Of a stretch of DNA of 64,000 nucleotides, positions 1-9,033 are shown piece after piece (the first letter of the stretch is position 1; the number at the start of each line of letters is the position of its first letter). Source of the stretch: JAHBVL01 sp964461025 (lineage in GTDB: Bacteria; Chloroflexota; Chloroflexia; Thermomicrobiales; UBA6265); assembly GCA_964461025.1 (NCBI GenBank), contig CAYWSE010000008.1, forward strand, positions 10,382-74,381, given 5' to 3'. Below the pieces are notes generated by a model. That model saw nothing but the letters and a program-made list of their open reading frames with translations, ran no database searches and had not been told where the DNA came from. Both the position numbers and the translations under genes were made by a program.

Positions 1-381
1 CAGCGGCTCGATATCGAGGGTGCGAGCCGCCTCGCGAACGCGACGGTCCCGCTCCTGCTTGTTCACTTTTCGCAGTTTCAGTGGGTAGGCGAGATTGTCG
101 TAGACGGTCATATGAGGATAGAGCGCGTAACTCTGGAACACCATGGCCACGTCGCGGTCCTTGGGCGGCAGATCGTTGACCACACGGTCGCCGATGATGA
201 TGCGACCTTCCGAGATTTCCTCGAGACCGGCCACCATGCGCATGGCGGTTGATTTACCGCAACCGGAGGGTCCGACGAGGACGAGAAATTCCTCATCGTA
301 GACTTCCATGTTCAGCTGGTAAACCGCAATGACTCCGCCCTGGAATCGCTTGGTCACGTTATCGAAGATCACGCGAGCCAT
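1..381 (-). CDS. ABC transporter ATP-binding protein, MalK/UgpC type (3' end cut off by window edge)
   Basis: The visible 127 residues are the N-terminal part of a carbohydrate-import ABC ATPase. A Walker A motif GPSGCGKST lies near residue 37 and the Q-loop segment MVFQSYALYPHMT near residue 80; the signature motif and Walker B lie beyond the left edge. It would energise a binding-protein-dependent sugar importer at the inner face of the membrane. The ATG at 381 is preceded by GGAGG at 10 nt spacing. No permease or binding protein is visible beside it. It resembles the ATPase at 20950-22053 closely in this region, so it may be a second general ATPase of this type. The substrate cannot be told from the sequence. 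Confidence 0.9.
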   Translation of the reverse strand, partial: MARVIFDNVTKRFQGGVIAVYQLNMEVYDEEFLVLVGPSGCGKSTAMRMVAGLEEISEGRIIIGDRVVNDLPPKDRDVAMVFQSYALYPHMTVYDNLAYPLKLRKVNKQERDRRVREAARTLDIEPL

Positions 382-506
382 ATGTACCGCCTCCTCTGGT
401 CTACAGGATAGGAAGACCGTCCCCATCCGGAAACGCCATATGCCGAAATCCAGTGGCAACGAACCACCTGGACCGCTCGTCGCGGCGTCTTACAACGTGC
501 ATGTGG

Positions 507-535
507 AGTGTTGGCGAAATCCCGGGGGTTGTCAA
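507..535 (-). promoter_or_regulatory. Candidate sigma-70 promoter of the ABC ATPase gene
   Basis: On the minus strand a consensus -35 TTGACA (530-535) is separated by exactly 17 bp from AACACT (507-512), a weak -10. It would give a leader of about 120 nt before the ATG at 381. The -35 is perfect and the -10 poor, so this is a moderate call. Confidence 0.4.
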
Positions 536-598
536 GACGGATAGCCTCAATGTGCGTGAGGCTCCCAGTTCACAAGGCGCAGCTCATGCGCTGCCATC

Positions 599-1327
599 TC
601 ATGACATGGAGCGCAAGGCGAAAAGTGTCCACCCGGACGGATCGAGGCGGTTCCGGCCAGCGCGAGAGGGGCGAATTGTGGGACCCTCGGCCATGCGGTT
701 AATTTGCATGCGGGCCCGGCATGTCAGCTTCTCACTGATTTCCCGCTGCGTTTCGGCGTCGGCAAACAACGATGAGAGATCCATCTGGGCCACCGGAAGG
801 TAGAGGGTCTCGGCAATTGGGCGATAGGGAAACCGTCCGCTTATCCCTGCTTCCGATCCCTTGAACGCGTACAGCCCGTCGCCTGCCGAAACCAGCGCAG
901 CGCCCCAGGCATAGGCGGCCGGGCTCCCGGAGGCTGCCAGGTTTCGGAACGTGGAGGTTCCAACGTCTACACAGTCGGCGACGATGTTCCTCAGATGCAG
1001 CATAAAACGCCGGGTAGCGTGCGATTCATCGGAGTCCCGGCCATCGTATCGATCGAGCACCTGCAAGTACGCTTGCAGGGCCAGTGCCCAGAATGCGGGG
1101 TTGCGATAGCCACGGTCCGAAATTGTGACGAGTGTGGCGATTTTTTCTTCCCAGCTGCTCGAGGACCGAAGCACCGCTTGCGCCCAGCTCGCGAACATGT
1201 CTGTACGGACACTCTTGCCCCCATCATGGTAGGCGAGCGCAAACTGATGGGACGCCGCATCCCATTCCCCCTGCTCGAACATGCGAAGACCGCGATGAAC
1301 GTGATAATCAGCTGTGAACTGGGACAT
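599..1327 (-). CDS. Hypothetical TPR-like protein
   Basis: A 242-residue protein with no recognised enzymatic motif. The N-terminal part (HRGLRMFEQGEWDAASHQF, then AWAQAVLR-type and NPAFWALALQAYLQ segments) reads like degenerate tetratricopeptide helix pairs, which would suggest a protein-binding role. No signal peptide is visible. The open frame extends upstream to 1432, but the ATG at 1327 is preferred because GAGG precedes it at suitable spacing and the protein-like composition begins there. A perfect 18-bp palindrome lies about 90 nt upstream. The gene stands alone between an ABC ATPase and a large regulator, so context gives no function. Confidence 0.6.
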   Translation of the reverse strand: MSQFTADYHVHRGLRMFEQGEWDAASHQFALAYHDGGKSVRTDMFASWAQAVLRSSSSWEEKIATLVTISDRGYRNPAFWALALQAYLQVLDRYDGRDSDESHATRRFMLHLRNIVADCVDVGTSTFRNLAASGSPAAYAWGAALVSAGDGLYAFKGSEAGISGRFPYRPIAETLYLPVAQMDLSSLFADAETQREISEKLTCRARMQINRMAEGPTIRPSRAGRNRLDPSGWTLFALRSMS

Positions 1328-1669
1328 AGGGGCCTCGTTTGCTTTCGTTCGGCAGTTGTTGCCTATCTGTTTTCTCAATCCCTGATTCTCAGGATGCGTG
1401 ACATGTACCGGTTTGTCTGTGTCGTACGACACAGCACACCGAGCGACAACTGAACGCCTCGTTGTTTATGCTTCACTAATGAGGAATTTTCGGACACGTC
1501 CGCGACCGCGACAAGGGCAATTCACTCCGGATTTTCCGGAAAAATCGCCGCAATCTGGCAATCTTCCGCTAGATTTCCTCAAATACAGGCTCTAAATCGC
1601 ACGATTTCTGCACAATATCATCACCATTGAAAATATTCCCGTGATTCAGAGCAGGTCTCGTTTTGCGGG
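1328..1669. other. Intergenic region, 342 bp
   Basis: No coding sequence is supported here. The segment is richer in A+T than its surroundings. It holds the 18-bp palindrome at 1417-1434 and a smaller inverted repeat, CCTGA-TTC-TCAGG, at 1381-1393. It separates the 3' end of the regulator gene (1670) from the start of the TPR-like gene (1327), so it should contain the terminator of the first and the promoter of the second. No convincing -35/-10 pair was found. Confidence 0.6.
1417..1434. promoter_or_regulatory. Perfect 18-bp palindrome, candidate operator
   Basis: CTGTGTCGTACGACACAG is its own reverse complement with no spacer. It lies 90 nt upstream of the ATG at 1327, in an A+T-richer non-coding segment, which is the right place for binding by a dimeric repressor or activator. 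No regulator gene for it is evident next door; the neighbouring ATPase-regulator at 1670-4144 is only a positional candidate. Confidence 0.5.
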
Positions 1670-4144
1670 CTATTCTCGCAAGTCGCTGTCCATCAGCTGG
1701 TGTGCGATCGCGGCCGGGATGATCTCTTCCCAGGTGTCGACACCGAGTCGTTCGCGAATGCGATCGATGATTTCATAGGTGGCACTGAGTGAACGACCGC
1801 GCCGGGCCGCGATACCCGGAGGATCGAGCCCCAGCGCCAGGTCGTGAACGACAAGCAGCTGGCGGTTCGTCAGCCGCACCGCCCCGCCTGGTTCCGCTGA
1901 TGATCCAGATGCAAACACCTGCAAGGTCTGTGCAACAATTTCTTCCGGTTCCGCTTCGCCTTCGGCAAAGTAGAAGTCGTAGTTCGTTTCTCCCATGCGC
2001 TGCCGCAGCCTGTCCGACGACTCTGTGTGCATCAGAAAGTCAGCAGGAAGCAAAGAGCCGCCAACTCGTTGCATCAATGTCGTGGACGCCCCAAACATTT
2101 GCGCCGCCTCGACCAGCTCGCCCCGTTGAATGCGAATGCAGGCCAATCCGGACAACGCGCCACCTGCGCTCCAGGCATCACCCTGTTTCCAGGTGCGCTG
2201 CAACGCCTCCGTGAGCATTGCGACGGCCTCCGGAATGCGAGACTCGTCCTCAGCGGCCAGTTCCCGCAGCGTCTCGCCGGCAAAATAGCGATTGATTGCC
2301 ACACCCCATTCGTAACCGGCGTCGAGTGCGATTTGCCGCGCTTCCTCGAAGAGATCGAGCGCCTTTTGCGTGTCGCCGAGCATGCGGGCGACGATTCCAT
2401 AGATCGAGCGCACACCCACCATCCCGTGCGCTATGCCCCATTCGCTGAATGACTCCTCTGCCCGGTCGACATAGCGAATCAGTTCGAAGATGTCTGCTCC
2501 CGGTTGCCGGTAGAGCACGAGCGCACGCACCAGGTTGCACAGTCCGACACCGTGTGTGATGCCGGAGCGATCGATCGCTTCCAACGCGGTCTGCACGACT
2601 TCTTCGGCCCTCGAATCGTCGTTCTGAATCCAGCAGAGGAACGCAAGCGGTGCCAGCTCAACCGATTGCAGCCAGTCGTATTGTGCGGACAGATGCATGC
2701 CATGCTCGAGCCAGCGACGGCCTTCGGTCACCAGACCGCGCGTCTGCCAGATGTTCCAGATTGGCGCCGCTGTGCGCACGATCAATGGTGTTCCCAGCGA
2801 CCCTTGTTCCTCCATCCAGCGCAGCGCCGATCTCAAACTGGGCAGTGCGGCCATGACCCGGTCGACGCCCCACCGTGGGCTGGTCACATTCCACACGTAA
2901 TTGCAGGATGCTTCCACGAAGGCCATCATGGTCAGCGCCTGTGTTTGGCGAGCTCCTGCCATTTCCTCTCGTCGATTGAGCTCGTTGACGCCGAATTCCC
3001 GAATCGTTTCCAGCATGCCGAAGCAATAGACGCCCTCGATGTCGTCCGCAGGGAGCAGCAGGTGGTGTGCGAGCAACGTCGCGATTGCTGCGGCGCTGTC
3101 GACGTCGAGCGGCTCGAGCTCGGCCGGCAAAACCGGCACATCTTGGTCGTACGGCAACATCCGCGATCCCCATGCGGCGGACGTGGTGATGGCAGCCGGC
3201 AGGTCATACCCAGCAGCCCATGGAATGGGAGCGCCTGTGTGCGATCCGCGAATCATTCCATCCGCCAGATCGCGGCTGAATCCACCAGGAAAGAGCGCCA
3301 TGCGCCGGTAAAAGGCTTGCAGAGGTTCTTCGAGAAGCTGATAGCTCCAACGAATGGCGTCTTCCAGCGATCGATGACGCGCTTCCCGACCTATGCCCCG
3401 ATCGACCGGCAATGCGTCATGGCGAGCCAGCATTTCTCGCGGCGTCAAAACATTGGACCAACTGGCAATCAATTCGATCGCGAGGGGCAAACCGTCGTAC
3501 CGGGCGCAGAGCTCAGCGATCCGCCCCACATCACCTTCGTGGAGCACAAATCGTGGATTGCTTGTTCTGGCGCGATCGAGAAAGAGCCGAACCGAATCCA
3601 TGGCCATCAGCGCGCTATCGTCCGTACCACCGGACACTGGCAACGGCAGGAGTTCAATAGCCACTTCCTGTCGCAACCCGAGCTCGATTCGCGACGTCGT
3701 CAGTATGCGGGTCTCGGTCGACAGATCGAGCAACCACGGCACGATCTCCCGGGCGCCTGCGATGACGTGCTCGAGATTGTCGAGCAGCAGCAGATGGGGC
3801 CGGCCTCGCAGGGTGTCTGCAATGCGTGACCGCAGATTCTCTTCATGGTCAACAATATTCAGCGCCCCGGCAATCGTTCGAACGATCTCCTCGTCCCGTT
3901 GCGCCACCGCGAGCATCACGAGTGCAATTTGTCGGTCGGTCCACTCATCCGCACCACGCAATGCTTCAAGCGCCAGGCGCGTTTTTCCCACGCCGCCAGG
4001 TCCCAGAAGCGTGACGATCGAGCGCTCGCCTGCTCGCACATTGCGCTGAAGAGCAATCAGCTCGGCCTGGCGTCCGACGAATGAGTCTGCCGGGAGGAAC
4101 GACATGAAACGGTCGTCATTGCCTGGGTTGACTAGATGCGTCAT
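1670..4144 (-). CDS. Large NB-ATPase transcriptional regulator with degenerate LuxR-type C-terminus
   Basis: An 824-residue signalling ATPase. A Walker A motif GPGGVGKTRLA lies near residue 45, followed by a Walker B-like segment HLLLLDNLE and a sensor-like TSR motif; the long middle is helical and TPR-like. The last 65 residues follow the LuxR/GerE helix-turn-helix pattern (LTNRQ..., then ERLGV) but the recognition region is unusual, with a PPGIAARRGRS segment in place of the typical SDREIAERL. It probably couples ligand- or ATP-dependent oligomerisation to transcription. The frame is open to 4288, but that extension is encoded by a heptamer repeat (cgacatt three times, 4253-4275). The ATG at 4144 has GGAG at 5 nt; 4159 is an alternative. 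A related protein lies at 15397-17850. Confidence 0.8.
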   Translation of the reverse strand: MTHLVNPGNDDRFMSFLPADSFVGRQAELIALQRNVRAGERSIVTLLGPGGVGKTRLALEALRGADEWTDRQIALVMLAVAQRDEEIVRTIAGALNIVDHEENLRSRIADTLRGRPHLLLLDNLEHVIAGAREIVPWLLDLSTETRILTTSRIELGLRQEVAIELLPLPVSGGTDDSALMAMDSVRLFLDRARTSNPRFVLHEGDVGRIAELCARYDGLPLAIELIASWSNVLTPREMLARHDALPVDRGIGREARHRSLEDAIRWSYQLLEEPLQAFYRRMALFPGGFSRDLADGMIRGSHTGAPIPWAAGYDLPAAITTSAAWGSRMLPYDQDVPVLPAELEPLDVDSAAAIATLLAHHLLLPADDIEGVYCFGMLETIREFGVNELNRREEMAGARQTQALTMMAFVEASCNYVWNVTSPRWGVDRVMAALPSLRSALRWMEEQGSLGTPLIVRTAAPIWNIWQTRGLVTEGRRWLEHGMHLSAQYDWLQSVELAPLAFLCWIQNDDSRAEEVVQTALEAIDRSGITHGVGLCNLVRALVLYRQPGADIFELIRYVDRAEESFSEWGIAHGMVGVRSIYGIVARMLGDTQKALDLFEEARQIALDAGYEWGVAINRYFAGETLRELAAEDESRIPEAVAMLTEALQRTWKQGDAWSAGGALSGLACIRIQRGELVEAAQMFGASTTLMQRVGGSLLPADFLMHTESSDRLRQRMGETNYDFYFAEGEAEPEEIVAQTLQVFASGSSAEPGGAVRLTNRQLLVVHDLALGLDPPGIAARRGRSLSATYEIIDRIRERLGVDTWEEIIPAAIAHQLMDSDLRE

Positions 4145-4487
4145 CGCTGCTCCGGTCATCTCGCCATGGTTCAGCGCCCGTTTGGTCGTCCGGATTGCGC
4201 TCAGCAGCTGCGGAGACGGCATCCACATCGTGAGCTCGGACTGGCCTTCGACATTCGACATTCGACATTCGACATTCGTCTGTATCATCTGACCATCCGG
4301 CGTTCAGCGCAAGCGTGGTTCTCTCTTTGGATCTCGCTGGACAAATCGTCTCGTTGCCGGAGATTGCGAATGCGTTACGCGCTTACGGAATCCGCCCGTT
4401 TCAGGCCGGTCGCCCAGACCTGAGAGGTTGCGACTATGATTTCCGCAACTCAGGATTGGCAGGGGTCTCGAAGGAGTTTTTCGAACG

Positions 4488-5504
4488 ATGGTAGTTCAGC
4501 CTGGCGTTAAGCGAATCGTCACGTTTGGCGAGGCGATGATCCGTCTGACGCCACCGCGCAATGAGCGCATCGATCGCACGACGTCGTTCGATCTGAGCCC
4601 GGGTGGCGCGGAACTGAACGTTGGCGTGACGCTGGCGGCCCTTGGCAACGATGTGCGGTGGGTTTCCGTACTGCCGGACAACGGGCTGGCGCGCTATCTC
4701 GATCGTCAGGCGCGCGCTCATTATGTTGACATGAGCAGCGTGCAGTGGGTGTCCGAAGAACTGGGCCGCATGGGACTCTACTTCCTCGAAGAAGGAACGG
4801 ATCCGCGCCCGTCGGCCGTCGTCTATGACCGGAAGAACTCAGCCTTTGCCAACCTCGAACCTGGGCGGATCGATTGGTCCGCGATCTTTGCCGGTGCCGA
4901 CGCCTTTCACGTCTGCGGCATCACGCCAGCGGTCAGTCCATCGGCCAGAGCCGAAACGATGCTGGCGATCCAGGCGGCCAACGCAGCGAATGTGACCGTC
5001 TCTTTCGATCTGAACTACCGGAGCAAACTCTGGTCCGAGCAGGATGCGCGTGCCTGTTTTCGGGAGATCGCGCCGCTGGTTGATATTCTCTTTGCGTCGC
5101 GATCGGATCTCGGCACGTTTTTCGGGATCGAAGGCGACCGGCAGACCGTGATGGAGCAAGCGCGCACCAAGCTCGGCGTTGCCGCGTCGGTGATGACACG
5201 CAAACGCTCGCGGGCCAGCCGGTCGATTTCACTGAGCGCTCTCGCCATGGGTCCAGCGGGCGAAGCGGTCGAGGCCGACTGGAAGTCGGTGGAAATTGTC
5301 GACAGGCTCGGCGGCGGCGACGCGTTCGCAGGCGGATTCATCACCGGCTACCTGGAGAATCCAGATGACCTGCTGCACGCTTTGAACCTCGGCGTCGCCG
5401 CATCGGCGCTGAAACACACGATGCCTGGTGATTTTCTCTGCGCGACACGTGACGAAATCATCGCCGCGGCCGGAGAGACTGCCGGTGGCGTGCTGCAGCG
5501 CTGA
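4488..5504 (+). CDS. kdgK: PfkB-family sugar kinase, probably 2-keto-3-deoxygluconate kinase
   Basis: A 338-residue ribokinase-family (PfkB) kinase. The N-terminal substrate motif is present (FGEAMIRLTPP, then GGAELNVGVTLAALG near residue 40), as is FDLNYRSKLW in the middle, typical of KDG and related acid-sugar kinases. The C-terminal PfkB signature GGGDAFAGGFITGYL near residue 275 holds the catalytic Asp and the anion hole. The likely reaction is phosphorylation of 2-keto-3-deoxygluconate to KDPG, which suits the sugar-acid dehydratases elsewhere in the window. AAGGAG lies 11 nt before the ATG. The gene is divergent from the ATPase-regulator and followed 14 nt later by a GNAT gene. Other 2-keto or hexose kinases of the family cannot be excluded. 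Confidence 0.8.
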   Translation: MVVQPGVKRIVTFGEAMIRLTPPRNERIDRTTSFDLSPGGAELNVGVTLAALGNDVRWVSVLPDNGLARYLDRQARAHYVDMSSVQWVSEELGRMGLYFLEEGTDPRPSAVVYDRKNSAFANLEPGRIDWSAIFAGADAFHVCGITPAVSPSARAETMLAIQAANAANVTVSFDLNYRSKLWSEQDARACFREIAPLVDILFASRSDLGTFFGIEGDRQTVMEQARTKLGVAASVMTRKRSRASRSISLSALAMGPAGEAVEADWKSVEIVDRLGGGDAFAGGFITGYLENPDDLLHALNLGVAASALKHTMPGDFLCATRDEIIAAAGETAGGVLQR

Positions 5505-5518
5505 CCCCCGAACACCTC

Positions 5519-5962
5519 ATGAAGATCGTGACGGTTTCACTGCGCCCTCTCTCCGGGCTGACCTGGGAGGAGGCGGCGCGTCTCGAAGTCTTGCCGGAAC
5601 AGACGGACTTCATCGAGTCGAATCTCTGGTCGATCGCCGAGCTGCAGTTCTATCCGTCGCTGCACGGTTTCACAATCCACGCCGGCGGGGAGATGGTCGG
5701 GTTTCTGGTCTGGGGACTCAGTCCGGATGACAACCGCCCGTGGCTCTACCGGTTCATGATCGACCGGCGCTTTCAGGGCCGAGGATACGGGAGAGCGGCA
5801 TTGCAGCGATTTCTCACCTATGCGCGAGAGCATGGCGCGGCCGAGATGAATGTGGGGTATCACCATGACAACGCCGTCGCAGAGCGGCTCTATCTGTCCG
5901 CCGGATTCGTGCCGCAGGGTCCGTCGCCATGGGGCGAACTGATGGCCCGTCTCGACCTTTGA
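5519..5962 (+). CDS. GNAT-family N-acetyltransferase
   Basis: A 147-residue single-domain GCN5-related acetyltransferase. The acetyl-CoA pyrophosphate-binding motif A appears as RRFQGRGYGRAAL near residue 82, followed by the NAVAERLYLSAGF segment that ends many GNAT domains. It transfers an acetyl group from acetyl-CoA to an amine; the layout resembles spermine/spermidine or small-molecule acetyltransferases, but the substrate cannot be assigned. It lies 14 nt downstream of the sugar kinase on the same strand and may be co-transcribed. Confidence 0.85.
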   Translation: MKIVTVSLRPLSGLTWEEAARLEVLPEQTDFIESNLWSIAELQFYPSLHGFTIHAGGEMVGFLVWGLSPDDNRPWLYRFMIDRRFQGRGYGRAALQRFLTYAREHGAAEMNVGYHHDNAVAERLYLSAGFVPQGPSPWGELMARLDL

Positions 5963-6003
5963 CACGCTGACGTGGAAAATATGTACGAACGCGCCCTCCA
6001 GAA

Positions 6004-6027
6004 AGCGCCATAAATGGCGAGGCTACG
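6004..6027. repeat. Short hairpin repeat CGCCATAAATGGCG, copy 1
   Basis: The core CGCCAT-AA-ATGGCG is a self-complementary hairpin followed by GCTACG. The same core plus flank occurs at 10059-10083. This copy lies between the convergent GNAT (+) and AbrB (-) genes, where a bidirectional terminator would be expected, but there is no T-tract. Confidence 0.55.
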
Positions 6028-6068
6028 CATGGTTTTCATGCCTGTCTGGCGCTGGCTTCAACCGGGGA

Positions 6069-6353
6069 TCACAGGTCGTTGTCGGATTGCCACAGGATCG
6101 CTTCCTCTTCATCGGCAACACCCTGCATGTAGAGTTCGCGTTCCTGCCGGGGAGTGAGTGGAGGATCGAGCCGATAGGCGGAGAGAATTCCTGCCGTGCT
6201 ATCTGCCCAGGATTGATGCTTGCGCACGACAACGGAATCCTCGTGCAGTTCTATGTCCAATTCAACACCGGGGTCAAGGCCGAGGGACCTACGCAACTCA
6301 ATTGGAATGGTCACCTGCCCTGTGCCAGTAACTTTCATCGTCTTGACGGTCAT
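6069..6353 (-). CDS. AbrB/MazE/SpoVT-type DNA-binding protein (orphan antitoxin)
   Basis: A 94-residue protein. The first 45 residues form a swapped-hairpin AbrB domain (VTGTGQVTIPIELRRSLGLDPG, then ELDIELHEDSVVVRK). The rest is acidic, as in antitoxins that cover a toxin active site. In the usual module a PIN or MazF toxin gene follows directly; here the next 100 nt downstream hold no open frame, so it is either an orphan antitoxin or a stand-alone regulator. A related antitoxin with its toxin still present is at 41890-42168. Confidence 0.75.
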   Translation of the reverse strand: MTVKTMKVTGTGQVTIPIELRRSLGLDPGVELDIELHEDSVVVRKHQSWADSTAGILSAYRLDPPLTPRQERELYMQGVADEEEAILWQSDNDL

Positions 6354-6408
6354 CCTCTACCCCTAAGTCGCGAGTCATGCCTGCGCAATCGCCTTCGGTC
6401 AGGCAATA

Positions 6409-7311
6409 TTAGCGCCGTTCGACGATAAGCTCCGCGCCTGTGGATGCGATGTCGATGACCTCGACCCGGCCGCGGACGCGGTGATCGGCCGCAACTGCCG
6501 ACAGCGCGCTCTTCACCGCTTCGATTTTGTCGGGTTCGGTGAGTGTGAGAATGGTCGGACCAGCCCCGCTCAGACACGCCCCGATGGCGCCCGCCGTGCG
6601 AGCCGCGTCGGTCATAGGCGTCAGGTGTGGGAAGAGCCGGGCGCGATAAGGCTCATGCAACCGGTCGTGCATGCCGGCTGCGATCGCCTCGCGGTCGCCG
6701 GTCAGGAGACCAACTGACAATCCCGCCGCGGCGCCGACATTGTGGGCGGCGTCGGGCATGGGGACAGTGGCCGGAAGAGCGGCACGGGCCGCCCAGGTGG
6801 CGCTCGTCGCTTCCGGGATGAACACAACCGGTTGCAGCGAGAACGAATCAGCTGCAAGAAGTCGCACGACGCGTTCGAGACCGGGGACGGCCAGAATGGC
6901 GCCGCCATAGACCGCCGCGCCAACGTTGTCGCCATGACCTTCCATACGCCATGCCTCGAGAAAGATCTGGTCGATGCTCAGACCGAGCCCGGTCAATTCG
7001 TTGGCGGCGAGCAATCCGCAGACGAGCGCGGCGGCGGATGAGCCCATGCCGCGTGCGACCGGAACATTGGCGTGCAATTCCATGCCACATTCCGGCAGTT
7101 TGACGCCATGCAGGGTCGCCAGCTCACGCATAGCGAAGAGGGTGTAGTTGTCTTTGTCCTGCAACTGTGCGGCATCGGACCCGGCGATAACCGTTCCCCG
7201 GGTCTCGGTGTCGATGACGACTTCGTTCCACAGGTCGAGCGCCAGACCAAGTGCGTCGAATCCCGGACCGAGATTGGCAGAGGACGCTGGGGCTCTAACC
7301 TTGAAGCGCAT
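6409..7311 (-). CDS. thrB: Homoserine kinase
   Basis: A 300-residue GHMP-superfamily kinase that phosphorylates homoserine with ATP, the penultimate step of threonine synthesis. The N-terminal motif is RAPASSANLGPGFDALG, the ATP-binding GHMP motif is PVARGMGSSAAALVCG near residue 90, and the C-terminal glycine-rich motif is GACLSGAGPTIL near residue 257. Length is normal for the family. Its start overlaps the end of thrC by 17 nt, so the two are translationally linked in one operon (thrC first). Confidence 0.95.
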   Translation of the reverse strand: MRFKVRAPASSANLGPGFDALGLALDLWNEVVIDTETRGTVIAGSDAAQLQDKDNYTLFAMRELATLHGVKLPECGMELHANVPVARGMGSSAAALVCGLLAANELTGLGLSIDQIFLEAWRMEGHGDNVGAAVYGGAILAVPGLERVVRLLAADSFSLQPVVFIPEATSATWAARAALPATVPMPDAAHNVGAAAGLSVGLLTGDREAIAAGMHDRLHEPYRARLFPHLTPMTDAARTAGAIGACLSGAGPTILTLTEPDKIEAVKSALSAVAADHRVRGRVEVIDIASTGAELIVERR

Positions 7312-8605
7312 CGTCTAGCGTCCGCACGAGAGCGTCCATGTCGGCCGGAATCGATACGGGGCGATTGACGAGCTCCGGATTGCCGGACCACTGCTCGCCG
7401 AGGTGGTAGTTGATGACCGATTCGGTGTCCTTGAGCAGGTGACCGGTGAGCACACCTACGACATGCGCGGACGGTTCGATCAGACCGAGACGGACATTCT
7501 TGCGAATGCCGGCCAGCGTCGCCGCCGATGCGGGTTCGCAACCGATGCCGCAGCGGTCGATCATCGCTTTCGCGTCCATGATTTCCAGGTCCGTCACGCG
7601 GGCGACCATGCCGTCGGAAAACTGAATCGCGCGGCGAGCTCGTTCGATGCTGGCCGGGTTGCCGATCTTGATGGCCGTGGCGGCAGTTTCCGCGGCGACG
7701 GGTTCATATCGGTCAAAGCCCGATTCGAAGTAGTCGACGAATGGGGATGCACCCTCGGCCTGCACCGTGAAGAGCCGAGGCGACAAGTCGATAAGCCCGG
7801 CCAATCTCAGATCGATGAGCGCTTTGCCGAATGCAGCGGTGTTGCCGAGATTGCCGCCCGGCAGGACGACGATATCGGGCAGGCGCCAGTCGAGCTGCTC
7901 GAACATCTCGATCAGGATCGTTTTCTGCCCTTCAATACGAAAGGGATTGACTGAATTGACGAGGTAGACGGGGTAGTTCGATGTCAATTCGCGCAACATC
8001 GAGAGGGCGATGTCGAAATCGCCTTCGATCTGCACGACACGGGCGCCGTGGGCGATGGTCTGAGCGAGTTTGCCGCCGGCAATTTTCCCTTCCGGAATGA
8101 GCACGAGCGCCGCCATACCGGCAGCCGCGGCATACGACGCAAGCGAGGCGGAAGTGTTGCCGGTCGATGCGCACGCGACGACGGTCGAGCCAATTGAGCG
8201 CGCATGGGTGACGCCAACGGTCATGCCCCGATCTTTGAACGATCCGGTCGGGTTTTGTCCCTCGTGTTTGAGACCAAGCCGCTCGACACCGGCGTACCGG
8301 GCCAGGCGGTCGTCCCAATAGATCGGCGTGAAGCCTTCGGAGCGTGTGACGATGGCGTCGCGATCGAACCAGGGGAGGAGCTTCCGATAGCGCCAGACGC
8401 CGGAATTGACTGGTCCACGGGGATCGTCGTCGCCGAGATCGAGGCGGGAGAGTGGCGTTTCGAAGGCGTAATCGATATCGAGAAGCCCGCCGCAGCTTTC
8501 ACATTCGGAGACGCTCGAGGTTGGGCTGACGGCGTTGCCGCACATCATGCAGCGAATCGACATCGTGGGATGACCGGCAGGAGGAGTTGAAACTGTCAGA
8601 GTCAC
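7295..8605 (-). CDS. thrC: Threonine synthase
   Basis: A 436-residue PLP-dependent enzyme that converts O-phosphohomoserine to threonine. An N-terminal zinc-ribbon-like part has CMMCG and CESCGG pairs. The PLP lysine lies in NPTGSFKDRGMTVG near residue 125, and the phosphate-binding loop in VLPGGNLGNTAAFGKA. It is immediately upstream of thrB. The start is uncertain: the GTG at 8605 gives the longest protein, while the ATG at 8563 begins just before the zinc ribbon; neither has a clear Shine-Dalgarno sequence. Confidence 0.92.
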   Translation of the reverse strand: MTLTVSTPPAGHPTMSIRCMMCGNAVSPTSSVSECESCGGLLDIDYAFETPLSRLDLGDDDPRGPVNSGVWRYRKLLPWFDRDAIVTRSEGFTPIYWDDRLARYAGVERLGLKHEGQNPTGSFKDRGMTVGVTHARSIGSTVVACASTGNTSASLASYAAAAGMAALVLIPEGKIAGGKLAQTIAHGARVVQIEGDFDIALSMLRELTSNYPVYLVNSVNPFRIEGQKTILIEMFEQLDWRLPDIVVLPGGNLGNTAAFGKALIDLRLAGLIDLSPRLFTVQAEGASPFVDYFESGFDRYEPVAAETAATAIKIGNPASIERARRAIQFSDGMVARVTDLEIMDAKAMIDRCGIGCEPASAATLAGIRKNVRLGLIEPSAHVVGVLTGHLLKDTESVINYHLGEQWSGNPELVNRPVSIPADMDALVRTLDDALQG

Positions 8606-9033
8606 GAGGCGTCGATCCGGTCTTTCAGCCCTGATGCCAAACAGCAGTCGAGGATACCACGCCGCTTCCGCGATTCAGCCGGAATGTCGACCGAATGATG
8701 CTCAACTGGCGCCGAGGCAATATCCGCGTTGTCCGTCGCATCGCCGTATAGGTGTAGCGGCAACGCCTGCGTTGCTCGTTTCTGCGGCATGGGTCTCTGC
8801 TGGACGAGCGAGGCAGACCTCGCCGCTGCATATGCGTCCACTCAGTAGCCTGACGAGCGGCGACCAATCTCGCTAGTCATCCTGAGCGTAGCGAAGGATC
8901 TCTGGTCATCGAGGATCGCTGCTCAATCACACATGCGCTCGCGAGATTCCCGCTGCGGCGGGAGATTCTTCGCTTTGCTCAGAATGACATGGGTAAAGGA
9001 TCGAACAGGGGCCAATGCCGTTGGACGCGCTAT
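8606..9033. other. Intergenic region, 428 bp, carrying a dispersed repeat
   Basis: No gene is supported. About 113 bp is a full copy of the dispersed inverted-repeat element (8876-8988). The rest should hold the thrC promoter and the 3' untranslated end of the HEAT-protein transcript from neither of which a clear signal was recognised. Confidence 0.6.
8876..8988. repeat. Dispersed element with terminal inverted repeats, full copy A
   Basis: It begins GTCATCCTGAGCGTAGCGAA and ends with the near inverse, CTTCGCTTTGCTCAGAATGAC. Just inside the right arm lies CCCGCTGCGGCGGGAGAT, whose CCCGC-TGCG-GCGGG is itself a hairpin. Other full copies are at 20644-20743, 48007-48129 and 53767-53868, always between genes. 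Confidence 0.85.

Noticed and set aside
2504..3829. Plus-strand frame of 441 codons within the regulator gene
   Set aside because: Shadow frame; the minus strand carries Walker A and B motifs in order.
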